Shown piece by piece: positions 32,641 through 47,272 of a stretch of 64,000 nt of DNA. The stretch spans positions 70,355,186 to 70,419,185 of the forward strand of contig NC_092805.1 in the NCBI RefSeq assembly GCF_040954645.1, written 5' to 3'. Both the position numbers and the translations under genes were made by a program. Each line of letters opens with the position of its first letter. Positions within the stretch are counted from its first letter, which is position 1. The notes beneath the pieces were generated by a model. That model saw only the letters and a list, made by a program, of their open reading frames with translations. It was not told the DNA's origin and did no database searches. Source of the stretch: Diabrotica undecimpunctata. Lineage: Eukaryota; Arthropoda; Insecta; Coleoptera; Chrysomelidae.

Positions 32641-32890
32641 TTTATTACTGACTATTAGACCGTTTTTTTAGCTAATATCATTATTTTATAGCATCCCATT
32701 ATTTAATTTATGGATTAAATCCGAATAGCAAATTGATATTCTTCACTTATGACATATGCTTTATTACTTTATATGCTTTATTACTGACTATTAGACCGTT
32801 TTTTTAGCTAATATCATTATTTTATAGCATCCCATTATTTAATTTGTGGATTAAATCCGAATAGCAAATTGATATTCTTCACTTATGACA
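32627..32890. repeat. Tandem duplication of about 128 bp
   Basis: The stretch from TATGCTTTATTACTGACTAT to CTTCACTTATGACA occurs twice in a row, with one or two differences and a short TATGCTTTATTACTT bridge. Both units contain the TGACTATTAGACC site used by the LINE at 47,206. Confidence 0.85.
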
Positions 32891-33120
32891 TTCTGCAATT
32901 ATTGTTGGATAGCCCAAAATTGACGAAGTAAGTCTAAAACGTTAATCACAAAAAACTTTTATTATCCAATAACTTCGAGTCTTTATCGCGGTTAATCAAT
33001 TTCTTCCTTTAAAAAAACGTTTTTTGGCTTATTTCAGATACCCCTGAAGATGCTCTAGGGAGCGAAAGTACTTGGGCAAGATTTAATTAATAAAACTGTG
33101 CTCGATATCTGCCTTTATTT
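32891..33120. other. Possible LINE 3' end sequence
   Basis: No coding. CCTGAAGATGCTCTAGGGAG with a following GCGAAAG resembles a short hairpin often found at retroelement 3' ends. Family unknown. Confidence 0.3.
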
Positions 33121-33900
33121 TATCAAAGTTCATTTATTCGAGCATTCAACCTTGTATCTATTTTTTTATTGTGTTTAAGATATGATTTAGATTTTTTTCC
33201 ACTTCAGCAACAAAAGTTTTTGGTTGTGCAACAGGAGATGTATTGTCTACGTAATAAAAGTCCTAGAATTTACTGGTACGGGGTGTGTTAATGTTCTATT
33301 ATCGGTAAAATTATATTAAGGATTATGTGCGGAAGTATTTTATATAGCTGACAAAATAAATATATTGACCGATAGCTTTTGTGGTCGTTGGAGTTTTTGC
33401 AGGTTTAAGCAAGGTAACAACTTTGTCTTTGCTTTGCTTGTCTGCTGACTTTGGATATCAGTAATTGTTGTGTTTTTGGTACAAATTTTATAAGCTTTGT
33501 GCTCAGATCTTCAGTCAGTAACCGTAATATTGTTCATTATATAGGTAGATAGTGGATCCAAGCTCAACATAGTTGAAAGGTTCCCTCAGCTGATTGGTTT
33601 TGTCCTCTCTCATTTAAGTTTTTCTTTACTTATTTGCCAGCAGAGATAGCACTTTTACATTTATTATGTGTTTTTCAGGAATCATATTAATACCAAATAC
33701 CCTAGGTTTGGCCCTCTATATGTTTCCTGCACTAGAAATACGTCACATTTGTGCTAAGCACCCTTAATATTTATAGACATAATTAGAATAGTTGGTCCTA
33801 AAAATGCTGATTTGACAAAAATCATATTGAACGGGTGATTAGCCGATTAATTAATTGTTCATTACCCAGAGTACGTCCGATTGCGGTGGTCTTATTAGTA
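33121..33900 (-). pseudogene. LINE RT remnant, antisense (third copy)
   Basis: Corresponds to parts of 22,600-23,590 and 39,985-40,760, with an internal deletion. The antisense AQPK and DDT region is near 33,210-33,265. No open frame. Confidence 0.65.
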
Positions 33901-33984
33901 CTTAAATTTTCGTAAAGGCTTCTCTTTTGAACTCCATAATAAATGGCTAATCTTTAACTTTTCATTAAAAATTTAAATTTTACA

Positions 33985-34410
33985 TACTGTTAATGTATGT
34001 CTACATACATACAAGAGGTACCTTGTGGACAACATGTGCTTAATTAGGAACGAATTGAGATACATAATCAGAAGACGACAAAGGAAAATCTATATAATAT
34101 ATAATAATCTATATAAATGTATACCATTTTTAACAATGCATATTTATAGCGGATTTCCAGAGCCAACGTGCTAATTGTATTTAAAATGAAACTTTTTAAG
34201 GTTTTTAATGTTTGTATGAAAGATGAAACCGTATGACACATAACCGTGAAATTTATATACCAACCTATAAATCTCTTTTAAAAGAATACTGACACCTACA
34301 CATTATCACAATACTACATATCATAATACTAAGAAATTTGTTATTTTAATCTAAGAATAGGCTTTATAATTTACGAGAGATTTAATTTAATGTATTTAAA
34401 ATTTTACAGG
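33985..34410. repeat. Dispersed repeat shared with 59,190-59,620
   Basis: GAGGTACCTTGTGGACAACA and the following about 400 bp match 59,200-59,610 with indels. It is non-coding and ends in both copies near ACAGGATCCGGTAT. Identity unknown. Confidence 0.7.
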
Positions 34411-34439
34411 ATCCGGTATGGATATATTAGATATTCTTT

Positions 34440-35180
34440 TAGATTTTTTAGATATATTATTTCTTCAACACTGAAGTTAGTCCAATCTCTGATATTTCTC
34501 TGCCAGATTTTGTCTTTCTTCCCAAGACTTTTCTTCCCTCTACTCTTCCTTGCATGATGACGCATAGAAGAGAGTATTTATCGTTTCGAACTGTAGCCCA
34601 GATACGATGTCCAGATAGACAATTCGTCTTAACGCTTCTTCGTTTGAGACTTTTACAGTCCAAGGAATTTTAAGAATACGCCTATATAGCCACATTTCGA
34701 ATGCCTTTAATTTTTTTACAGATTTGGCTGTCAGGATCCAAGCTTCTACCCCATATAGCAGTTGCGACCATACATAACATTCGACGATCTCAATCTAATA
34801 ACCACACTCAATTTCTTATTTGTAAACATTGACTTTTATCTGTTTAGTTTAGTCCTATCTTTTTGCTTTTTCTGTTAATGATTTCTATAAGAATTTGTAA
34901 ATCCTCTATATTTTCTGTCATAATTGGGGTTTAGTCTGCAAATTTTATGTTATTAATGATGCTCACTCCATTCCTTACTTCTTTCCCATAGTGTCTCCTA
35001 AAATATTAGTTGACAACACACATCTCTGGCTGACTCCTTTTTGAATTTCTGCTTGATTTGTCTCTCTATCTTTCACCCGCATGACCGCTGTTTGATTTAA
35101 GTAGATTTTTTAGTAAATTAATATCTTGGTATCTAGGTGTATGTATTTTAATGCATGTATGGGCTTACCAGGTTGAACTA
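34440..35180 (-). pseudogene. LINE tail and RT fragment, antisense
   Basis: The minus strand reads NDKYSLLCVIMQGRVEGRK (about 34,540-34,600), as in the LINE tail at 42,389-42,583, and farther up a broken RT block near 35,000-35,080. 35,180-35,660 has no gene that I can support. Confidence 0.6.
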
Positions 35181-35659
35181 TGTCAAATACTTTTGAAAAT
35201 CTATATTAGATATGAATACGTTTTCATTATAATGTCCGCATTTTTGTAATAGTACCACCATTGCGCACAATTCCTCTTTTGTTCCCAATCCACTTCTAAA
35301 TCCAAACTATGTATTGTCCAATTGTTCGTCACATTTTTTATTGACAGACGATTTAATGTTGTTATTAATCGGATGACATTTGTGACTTTTATTAAATTTT
35401 GATAATCGTTACAAATCAAGTCTTTTAGTGACATATTATTCTTTTAATTTTTACTTCTCATTTAATGTCTATCTTTTGTTAGTTATTTTTAGAGTAAATA
35501 TATGATGACTGACATTATTCCCACTTGATTCTTTTGTTTCAGTTATTGCTCTTGCCTAATTTGACATTTTCTTTCTTCAAATCATCAAATTTTCATGGTT
35601 TGTTTATATTTCGTTATAGTAAAATTCATATTTTCCACTAAGCCTAACATAAGAAGCAG

Positions 35660-36748
35660 CAGTGTCATCAAACCAAAATAATCCAGTTGTGCATTACGTT
35701 TTTGCTGATCGATTTACAAGTAAATTTTTACAAACACATCAAATTGATCATCTTTTTTACTTTCGTATACGATCATACTTATCCAAATTAAATTTTCAAT
35801 TTTCAAAAACTTATGATACCTCCTCAATCCACAACCCTGCGCCATGGACAATATCCGTTCCGGCTATCGACATCAAAAAAACCTAAGAAATCAGAGATAT
35901 CGTCAACCGTCATTAAACAAAAGTTTCGTACACTATTAAACAGATATGGCAATACCTACAGCGTATACACCGATGCATCAAAAAATGAAGACAGAGTTGG
36001 AGCAGCAATTTATTCGGAAGACATCTCAGTTAGTTTCCAATTGTCGTTAATTACAACCATCTTTTCGGCTGAATTATTTGCAATTCTAAAAGCACTATCG
36101 TTAATACAAAACAAAAACCAAGAAATATGTATAATAATCACATATTCTCTAAATTCATTTTCCTCACTGACTCAATTATACTGTGACAACCCCCTTCTAC
36201 TTCTTAGTAAAAAAGAACATAAAAACATTTCAAATAAGAAAATCCAAGTTCATTTTTTATGAGTACCTTCTCATGTCAGAATTGAAGGTAACGAAGTTGT
36301 AGATAAACTAGCTAAAAACGCACCAAATAACCTAATGTCCGAAGAAAGTAACATATTGGTACAAAACGATTTAAACTATAAACTTATACTACAAAAAATA
36401 ATTCAAAAATGGCAACAAACTTGGAACAACACTCTATCAAGGCTATATGAAGTCAACAAACATCCGCATCTTTGGAAACCAAAAATAAAAGACAGAAGAG
36501 AGCATGTGATATTTACCCGTCTTCGTATCGGCCATACACGACTTACTCATGGCTATTTACTACAGCGCAAAAATAAACCAGTTTGTGAAGTGTGCAACCG
36601 TGTTCTAACGTTAAAACATTTTTTAATACAGTATCCTAAATATAACAGTGAACGAAATATAGCATACCCAACTGCCCTAGAAGAAAATACAAATACAAAA
36701 AGAATAATTTCTTATCTTAAAGACTGTCAACTTCTTCATAAGATTTAA
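35660..36748 (+). pseudogene. I-superfamily LINE: RNase H and C-terminal end
   Basis: 5'-truncated. RNase H shows SVYTDASKNEDRVGAAIYS (first D), FSAELFAILKALSL (E), then ITYSLNSF, where the usual catalytic D of the DSLNS motif has become Y, and, after a TGA at 36,260-36,262, VPSHVRIEGNEVVDKLAKN. The C-terminal part (36,335-36,748) is open: FTRLRIGHTRLTHGYLL and a CEVC...H cluster. A frame change occurs near 35,870. Inactive through a stop, a frame change and a lost catalytic residue. It is a different family from the LINE at 1-10,383, though of the same superfamily. Confidence 0.85.
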
Positions 36749-36889
36749 AACATACATTGTAATACACATACATATTATTATTATTAATTGTGAACTAATG
36801 TATATACACTATTTGTATCAACTGTAACATTAATCTAAATACGCTAATGCCTCTGCGTGGTAGATGCGTTTAAAAAAAAGGTATTTATA

Positions 36890-37400
36890 TTAGACTATAG
36901 ATTATATTAGATTTATATTAGATTAGATATTCAGTTTTGTGAAAGCGCCTGTCTTAGACAAATTGAAGGAGCGCTCCTAAGATTTTTCGGGGTTTGGCTT
37001 AAAATTAATTCGTAGTTTATTTTATTATATTTAAGGCAATCATTTAGATTTTTTTTCACTTCAGCAACAAAAGTTTTGGTTGTGCAATGTATCGTCTAGA
37101 TGAAAGTCCTAGTATCTACTGTTATCGGTTAATCATTTGTGTAAATGTAATACAGTGTAGGTGCCATTACCCTACCCCAAGCTAGACCATTCATCTGCGT
37201 TCTTCATCTTACCATTGAATGATCGAAAAATCTTCTATTCTGTAGATATACGCGGATAAAACAAGTAATGTTTTTTATCCAAGGCGATGTCATGCAGCTT
37301 TGGAGAAATGTTCTCTTATTTAATATGTCGTAAGTGGCATTTAGATTGGCAAATACCACCCCTGATACCCGATATCTTTCGTGCTCGTTGTTGCTTTTTG
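36890..37400 (-). pseudogene. LINE RT remnant, antisense (fourth copy)
   Basis: Matches 22,540-23,010 (for example TTTTTCGGGGTTTGGCTTAA) with small deletions; no frame. Confidence 0.65.
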
Positions 37401-39960
<2,560 letters not shown>

Positions 39961-39984
39961 TTATTTAAATAACTATTTATAAGC

Positions 39985-40640
39985 GGCATTTAGATTAACA
40001 AATACCACTCCTCATACCTGATATTGTTCGTACTTCTCTTCGCTGTGTTGGGCAAGATTTAGTATTTGTGACATATATGATCTAACCTGTCATATATAGC
40101 CACTTTTGTCTTTTAATTTGAGTTTTTCTTCTATTATCGGTTTATATTAAGGATGATGTACAGAAGTATTCTGTATAGCTGACAAAATAAATAGATATAT
40201 TGGCCGATAGCTTTTGTGGTCCTTGGAGTTTTTGCCAGGTTTAAGCAAGGCAACAACTTTGTCTTTGCTTTGCTTGTGTTAAGACTTTGAATATTAGCCA
40301 TTGTTGTATTTTTAGTTCAAATTTTATAGTTAGTTTTGTGCTCAGATCCTCAGCCAGGAGCCGTAATATTGTTCATTATATACGTGGATAGCGGATCCAA
40401 GCTCAACATCGTTGAAAGGTTCTCTCAGATGACTGGTTTTGTTTTCTCTCATTATAAGTTTTTCTTTGCTTCTTTGCCTGCATTTAATATGTAATTTTCA
40501 GCGATTAGCTTAATACCACATGCCATAGGATTGGCCATCTACGTGCTTCCTGCATTTTGTTGAGCGCATATGTAAAGTGGAGTGTCTTTATCTTTAGATA
40601 TACTCTTAATATTTATACACATAATTAGAATAGTTGGTCC
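39985..40640 (-). pseudogene. LINE RT remnant, antisense (copy II)
   Basis: Counterpart of 22,948-23,590. No open frame longer than chance. Confidence 0.65.
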
Positions 40641-41999
40641 TAAAAAGGACCGATTTGACAAAAACCATATTGAACGGGTGATTTAAGAATTAACGATTAC
40701 TTAATTATTCATTACCCAGGGTACGCCCGATTGCGGTGGTCTTATTAGTACTTCAATTTTCGTGAACGCTTCTACTTTAAACTTCATAAAAAATGACTAA
40801 TCTTTCAGTTTTCTGTTACTGTTATTTTAAGACGATATTTCGAGTCAGATTTGTATAGTAATAACTATAGTCAATATATAGTCTCTATAAGTAAATGAGT
40901 TTGTGGTATCGGTTACAACTCATATATATTGATAATGAGGAAATAAACAGGTTAAAATAGGTGTAGAAAATTTTACCTACATATATCGGCACCATTGTTC
41001 AGGAGATGGGTTTATCCCAGAGATCAAAGGTTACATACTTTTACAGGCGTATTCTAGGTTCTATTTATATATTTTTATTACTAAAAAAGTGTATTTATAA
41101 TAAAGGCCTTAAGCTATCTGTAGATTCCATGAATATTAGAATCTATGGAAATTAGCAAAATAAAAAATACAGACATAATTCTGAATGACCAACTTGAAAC
41201 AAACAGTTATCTCCTCCTCAACTTATTCAGTTACAAAATATGACGTGTAAATGCATACCTGTTTAATTGTTAGATAAAATGAATTTGCATCAACATACCT
41301 GTTTAATTGTTAGATAAAATGAATTTTCATCAAGTAACGGTCGAATCTATCACTTACTAGAAGAGTACGAAAAGACCTGCTTATGCTTTAGAGTATGGGT
41401 ACTTTAGTACAAAGTACCCTTTGCTTTTGCCAATCGCTTTGTCACTTTCTCAGCGATGGGTCTCCCTTTTGCTCATCAATAATGTTGCCGCTCGATATAG
41501 TTATTCTAAGATATTCAGATTTCACTATATGCTCTACATTTGGCTTTATCTCCTATTAATTTACAACTACGACGAAATCTTTATAATATATCTGATGCAT
41601 TGATATTAAAGTGGTTTAGAATACTTGGTAGATAATATTTATTTGTTTTGAGTATACTTATTTTACGACCTAGTACATAAAAAAATAAATACTTGTGTGC
41701 TCAGTACTTTCTAAGTCTGTAAAATATAAACATGCTTCCATATTAGATTATACATTTATTAAGAATGTCCACTCTCTGAATTGAAGTTTTTATCTTAAAA
41801 TATGACTGTGTCCCACAATCTTTCACAAAAGTTATTCTTTTCTGAAATTTTCTGAATAAGGTTCAATAGGTTTTTATATTTTGTTTTACGTTTTAATCTT
41901 TAAATCGGAGTTCATTTTTTAAAAAACTATAAACATGTGACAACAATTTGCTATATGAACGGCGTTATGCATCACTAGACCCAGCCCCAATTTCTTAAA
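40641..41999. other. Repeat-derived and unassigned DNA
   Basis: 40,641-40,790 matches 33,790-33,940. The rest shows no gene. Two tandem 40-bp units (CATACCTGTTTAATTGTTAG...) lie at about 41,254-41,333. Confidence 0.5.
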
Positions 42000-42583
42000 T
42001 TGTGGATTATGGCGCTTTCTGGTGGAAAAGAGGAACAACAGGATAACATCAGATGTAGACCAAACAAAAAAAATTAGGACACGCATTGAAATAGCACGTG
42101 CATTATTTTTTAAACTTTAAAAGTTTCTTTGTTTTCGGGATATAAAGTTAGAGCCTGAGAATGCTTCGATGTTACGTGTTCTCTACTTTTCTTTATGGCT
42201 TGGAAGCGTGAACACTAAAACAAGTCCATCTGAATAAGTTGGCCGCCTTTGAATTTTGGTGTTACAGAAGAATCCTACGAATATCATGGGTTCAAAGAAT
42301 GTCAAACGTGGAAGTAACTAGAATGATAGGAAATGGGGCGGAAATATTATTAACTATCAAAAGATGAAAACTTGAGTACTTAGGACATGTGATGAGAGGG
42401 CAAAAATACGCATTATTACAACTTATTATGCAAGGCAAAATCCGAGGAAAGCGAAATGTGGGAAGACGAAGAATATTCTGGTTTAAAAACTTAAGGGAAT
42501 GGTTTGAATGCAGTAGTGCAGAACTTTATAGAGCCGCAGTCAACAGAGTCCGTATAGCCATGATGATTTCCAACCTTCGATAG
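42000..42583 (+). pseudogene. LINE RT C-terminal tail, sense
   Basis: In shifting frames: RCYVFSTFLYGLEA, LAAFEFWCYRRILRISWV, EYLGHVMRGQKYALLQL and GRRRIFWFKNLREWF, ending MMISNLR and TAG. This is the thumb and tail of a LINE RT. The last part is an open frame from 42,389. Its 3' end is the part retained in copy I at 23,600-23,720. Confidence 0.75.
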
Positions 42584-42744
42584 AAGATGGAACTTAAAGA
42601 AGAAGATAGAAAAAGGCATAAACTATCTACGTAATAAATCCCATTAACCTGTTAGTAACGGATAACCAGATATATTTAAAAAGATTAAGTACCTTTCTTT
42701 TTATTTTGGATTTTGAATTTTGCATAACTAGAGCAAGCGACTAA

Positions 42745-43755
42745 TTTTTGTGTATGAGTTTTGGACCAAGCGCCTCTTGCGAGCGTTTTAATGATTGTAA
42801 ATCGAATATTTGGCAACATATGTACATAAACGTGGTTAACAATGGTGACGTTGGCAACTTGTTGAGGCGTTTAGGTTAAGAAGTAGTGGCAGTTATTGCT
42901 TAAATTTTTCTATAATAGTCACATTACAGAAGAGCTAACACAGAAAGAGAATACTTAACAAAAGACATAACATTAAGTAAAATGTATGAATTGTATATTG
43001 AAGAAGCAGACAATGACCTTGTTAAATTTTCGTTTTACAAAAAAATGTTTTTAACACGATTTAATCTTCAAAGAAAAAAGTTGAAAAAAGATACTTGTAG
43101 TAGATGTGATTGTTTCGAATTAGAAATTAAAAATTGCGCAGATAACGAACAATTAAGCGTTAAAAAAAGAAAAAATGGGCACTTAGAAGAAAGAAAGCTA
43201 GACATGAAGATAAGCAACGATCAACCAGAAGTGGAAACCTTTTGTTTTGATTTAAAGAAAAACTATTCCCCTTTCGAGAATTCTAATAAATATTGTATAT
43301 TATAAGCGTCAATTATGTATTTACAACCTTGGTATCCATAGCGCCAAGGATAAAAAAGTCATTGTTATATTTGGATAGAAGGTGAAGCTGGTCGGGGAGC
43401 CCAGGACGTAGGCATTTGTCTTAAGAAACACATTGAAGAAAATGTTACTTCTGCAAAACATGTAATTTTGTGGTCAGACTCTTGTGGCGGCCAAAACCGC
43501 AGCATTAAAATAGTTTTGATTCTGAAAATGATTTTGGAAACTCATCCTATCATTGAAAAAATTACATTACGCTATTTCTTTCCTAGTCATAGCTTTTACC
43601 CAATGGTAGTGATTTTGGAGATTTTGAAAATGCCCTAAAATTTCAACAACGTTTATATACCGTTGATGATTACCTAAACGTGATGAAGAAATTCCGTAAA
43701 AAGAACCCACTAGTAGTTCACAGAATGAAAAAAGAAGAATTCGTCAAGCTAAGAA
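42745..43755 (+). pseudogene. DUF7869-like gene, copy II
   Basis: Second copy of the gene at 24,062. An open frame of 107 codons (42,982-43,305) holds MYELYIEEADNDLVKFSFY, a CSRCDC cluster and a K/E-rich helix. After a frame change near 43,290 come CIYNLG, WSDSCGGQNRS and the SHS...SDFG region, then EFRKKNPLVVHRMKKEEFV. The match to copy I ends near 43,755, where a LINE tail fragment begins. The left inverted repeat is partly deleted here (TTTTGGACCAAGCGCC, about 42,752-42,767). It is uninterrupted at the position where copy I holds the RTE LINE. Confidence 0.65.
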
Positions 43756-43769
43756 GAAATACAAGCGAA

Positions 43770-44330
43770 TCAACAGAAGAGACCAATTTAATAGATATTG
43801 ATAAAATATTAAAGTTAACAACTACAATTTCGTAAATATGGAACACTTTAAATATCTTAGATAAATAATCACGGTTAATAATAATGCCACTAAAGAAATA
43901 CAGATCATAATTTAAACTTTTTACCTATTTTAATACATAGATGCTAATCATGGACAATGACTAAAACGGATAAGGAAGAACTACGAATATTTGAAAGGAA
44001 AATAATAGGAAAATTGTTTTAACCTCATTATCATATCGCTACAAATCCGTATAGAAGAAGAACACATACTTAATAAAGAAAGCTCTTGATACTGTTTAGG
44101 CAAATAAATTGCTTAAGGTAGATCGTACACATGCATAGACGCCAAGATGTCAAACTTGTAAAACTGGTATGGAAGGAAGTTAGCACAGAAGAATACCACT
44201 TGGGCGTCTCAGTATGCAATGAAGAGAAAACATCCAATCATATCTCAAAAAATTAACATCGTGAAGGTTCTTCTCTGAACCCCATAACAATTGGCTAATC
44301 TTTTACTTTTCGTTAAAAATTTAAATTTTA
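43770..44330 (+). pseudogene. LINE fragment, sense
   Basis: Matches 31,263-31,830, with the ESWTM..TDKEELRIFERK tail signature near 43,950-44,000. Decayed. Confidence 0.65.
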
Positions 44331-44334
44331 ATAA

Positions 44335-45480
44335 GTCACGTAAATAACGTTTTAAAAGTGCCTTTCCTGAGATAACTTTTTTTAAGCCTGGTTTGTTTGA
44401 TTACATGTAATTGATTTAATAGTCCCCAATAGATGAGTATTGACTACAGGTAGGATAGCAGGTAGTTGAACAGGCATGTGTTGATAAATATGATGGGTCG
44501 GTAGATAGTCTTATTATTCCTAAATCTGACCTCATGTAACCTTCCCCCTTTATTTGTGGAAGTCCTAAAGGCATTTTTTCTCTTGGGGCATCCTCCCAAT
44601 TTAACTTGGCAATGTAGTTATTATAGAGCCTTTGGATATAGCCAGCGCAACTTTAGCATTGAGATTTAGCTTCTTACACGACGTTGTTGTCTTTATATAT
44701 GTGTTTGGCCTTGGCATTAGTTCCGTTCGGTATTGGTTAGTACGCGGACCTTTGTAAGTCGGAAAATACTTCTGATGGCTTTTCTAGCAATCCTGATCTA
44801 ATTAATACCTGAGTTTTACGTACATTGTTTTGTTAGCGTTCTGGCCACATATCCACACATTAGCACTGGTTTAATCACTGTTTTATATATCCTGATTTAA
44901 GAAAGTCGTATTAGACCTCTGAATTTAAAAGTATTATAAGAGTTATATATACATCAGTTAGCTACCTGAATATTCCCTTTTATTTCTTATGTTACAACGT
45001 TATCTACGATATCTAAAATGTTGCAATCCTTTAAAATTATATGGGTCTATTGTTACGTTATGCCCTACTCTACATTATCTCTTTTGTATGTTAAAGAACA
45101 TTTATATGCTTTATTACTGATTATTAGACCGTTTTTTTTTTATGCTAATATCATTATTTTATAGTATTCTAATAATTTATGGATTAAATCCGGATAGCAA
45201 ATTGATATTCTTCACTTTCTCGGAAAAATAATATTCTAACACACAAAATCCTATTAAATTGCCAAAACCTTCCTTGCATATTCTATTCACTCATGAGTGG
45301 CAGCAGCAATATCTGTACCATAACAAGGCGTATAGTACTGGACTGGCTAATCGTTGGATAATGGGAAGCATGAGTTTTAATGTTTTCGGGACTGCCATCT
45401 GTTAGCGGAGAGCAGAGATATTAGTACCAAGTTAATGCATATAGTAATTGTTGCTTGAACTTTATTATTATTAAACAACA
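44335..45480 (-). pseudogene. LINE C-terminal RT tail, antisense, copy c
   Basis: Matches copies a, b and d. It contains the unoccupied TTATTAGACCG site (about 45,121). 45,180-45,480 matches 50,165-50,475. Confidence 0.7.
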
Positions 45481-46005
45481 CTATATTTTCTAGTAAAATC
45501 ATCATGACTTTACAGTAAGACAAATTTTCGAACGTTGGTTATGGAAACATCATGTACATACCACCAGGTTCCCTATGTCGATATCCAGCAAAATCGTTGT
45601 AATAAGGAGACGGCAAATAAAAATCCAGAGATAAAAATATGCACCAAGAAATTCTGTTTTATTCAACAGTCGAATAAACTACAGATTCTTGATTCAAATA
45701 GTCAAAAAATCAATAAACAGCTTAGTAAAATAGAAATAACGCCTATTTAAGATGTAATCCATTAACGGGCCAAGGTACAAAGCACTCCTGGCATATGCTA
45801 ATGATATGGATCTCATAAGAAACTCTCTCCGGTCCGCAAACATCTTTAACAAAGTGCACGAAAAATGTTTCACTTAAAATCAACGAAATGAAAACCGAAT
45901 ACGAGCGAATCAACAGAAGAGACCAATTTAATAAATTTAGAATAAACATTAAAGCCAACAACTACAATTTCGAAAGTATGGAACACTTTAAATTTGCTGT
46001 GGCAA
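45481..46005 (+). pseudogene. LINE fragment, sense
   Basis: Matches 30,820-31,330: LAYANDMDLIRN in place of an RT YADD-type motif (about 45,790-45,825). No open frame. Confidence 0.65.
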
Positions 46006-46430
46006 AAATCATCATACTTGGGTTACATTGATATTTATGTGGCAATCAGCTGTAAAAGTCATTGCCTTTTTGAAAATGATTGAAAAATTCGAAATTGATC
46101 CTAAATGCGTCTAATAATATTAAGTTTGTAAAACAGCTGTCCGTTTATGCTCATTCGTTCACCTTTTGTAAAACAGTCTGTGTAAATATAAGAGATTTAT
46201 ATAATCTTTTCGTTTTTTAATTATAGTTCTCTTGCTTTTATTTTCTATGGTAATACATATACATACCAAATGCAAAAGGAAGAAAACCAGCGAGTTCTAA
46301 ATTAAACATAAACATTATTCTCTCTTTCACCCTATATGTTATATAAAGATCATCGTCATCGTATAGTCAGAACGCAACAAGATTCTATTGCCTTTTCTTA
46401 TTTTTGTCTTCCCTTTCCTATTGAAAGTAC
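46006..46430. repeat. Non-coding repeat shared with 28,190-28,725
   Basis: Same order of blocks as the other copy, including TATAAAGATCATCGTCATCG. Function unknown. Confidence 0.65.
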
Positions 46431-47192
46431 AGCCAGGTAAATGACGTTTTTAAAATTTATGTCAATATTTCTGAAGTGCCTTTCCTTGGATAATTTTTTT
46501 TAAGCCCAGTTCGTTTGATTACATGTAATTGATTTGATATTCCACAACAGATAAGTATTGATTGTAGGTAGGATAGCAGGTGTTGATAAATATAATGGGT
46601 CGGTAGATAGTCTCATTATTCCTAAATTTGACCATATGTTACCTCCTCCTTCATTTGTGGAAGTCTTAAAGGCATTTTTTCTCTTGGGGCATCCTCCCAA
46701 TTTAACTTGGCAATGCAGTTATTATAGAGTCTTTGGATAAAGCCAGCGCAACTTTAGCACTGAGATTTAGTTTCGTGTACGACGTTGCTATCTTTATATA
46801 TGTGTTTGATCTTGGAATTAGCTCTGTTCGGTATTGGTTAGTACTCGGACCTCTGTAAGTCGGAAAATACCTCTGATGGCTTTTCTAGCAATCCTGGTCT
46901 AATTAATACGTTCTCATCACGTATCCACACATTAGCACTGGTTTGATCACTATTTTATATATCCTGATTTTAGAGATTCGAATTAGACTTCTGGATTTAA
47001 AAGAGGGTTATATATACATAAACATCAGTTAGCTACCTAAATATTCCCTTTTATTTTTTATGTAACAACATTACCTACGGCATCTAAGACGCTGCAATCT
47101 TTCAAAATTATATGGCTTTATTGTTCCGTTATGCCCTACTCGCGATCCTCTCTTTTGTATGTTAAAGAACATTTATTTGCTTTTCTCATTAG
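46431..47192 (-). pseudogene. LINE C-terminal RT tail, antisense, copy d
   Basis: Matches copies a-c. It is interrupted by the RTE LINE at 47,206 and continues at 50,124. Confidence 0.7.
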
Positions 47193-47205
47193 TGACTATT
47201 AGACC
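47193..47205. repeat. Target-site duplication of the RTE LINE, left
   Basis: TGACTATTAGACC, repeated at 50,111-50,123. Unoccupied sites with the same sequence stand near 29,487, 32,644 and 32,784. Confidence 0.85.
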
Positions 47206-47272
47206 ATCAGTCAGACTATCAGTCAGTCCCACGGATTCTGGGGGGGGGGGCAAAATTCTGCCATATTTTAGA

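Noticed and set aside
47221..47260. G11 run as a regulatory element
   Set aside because: More likely slippage in the 5' end of the LINE, or a sequencing artefact; no supporting structure.
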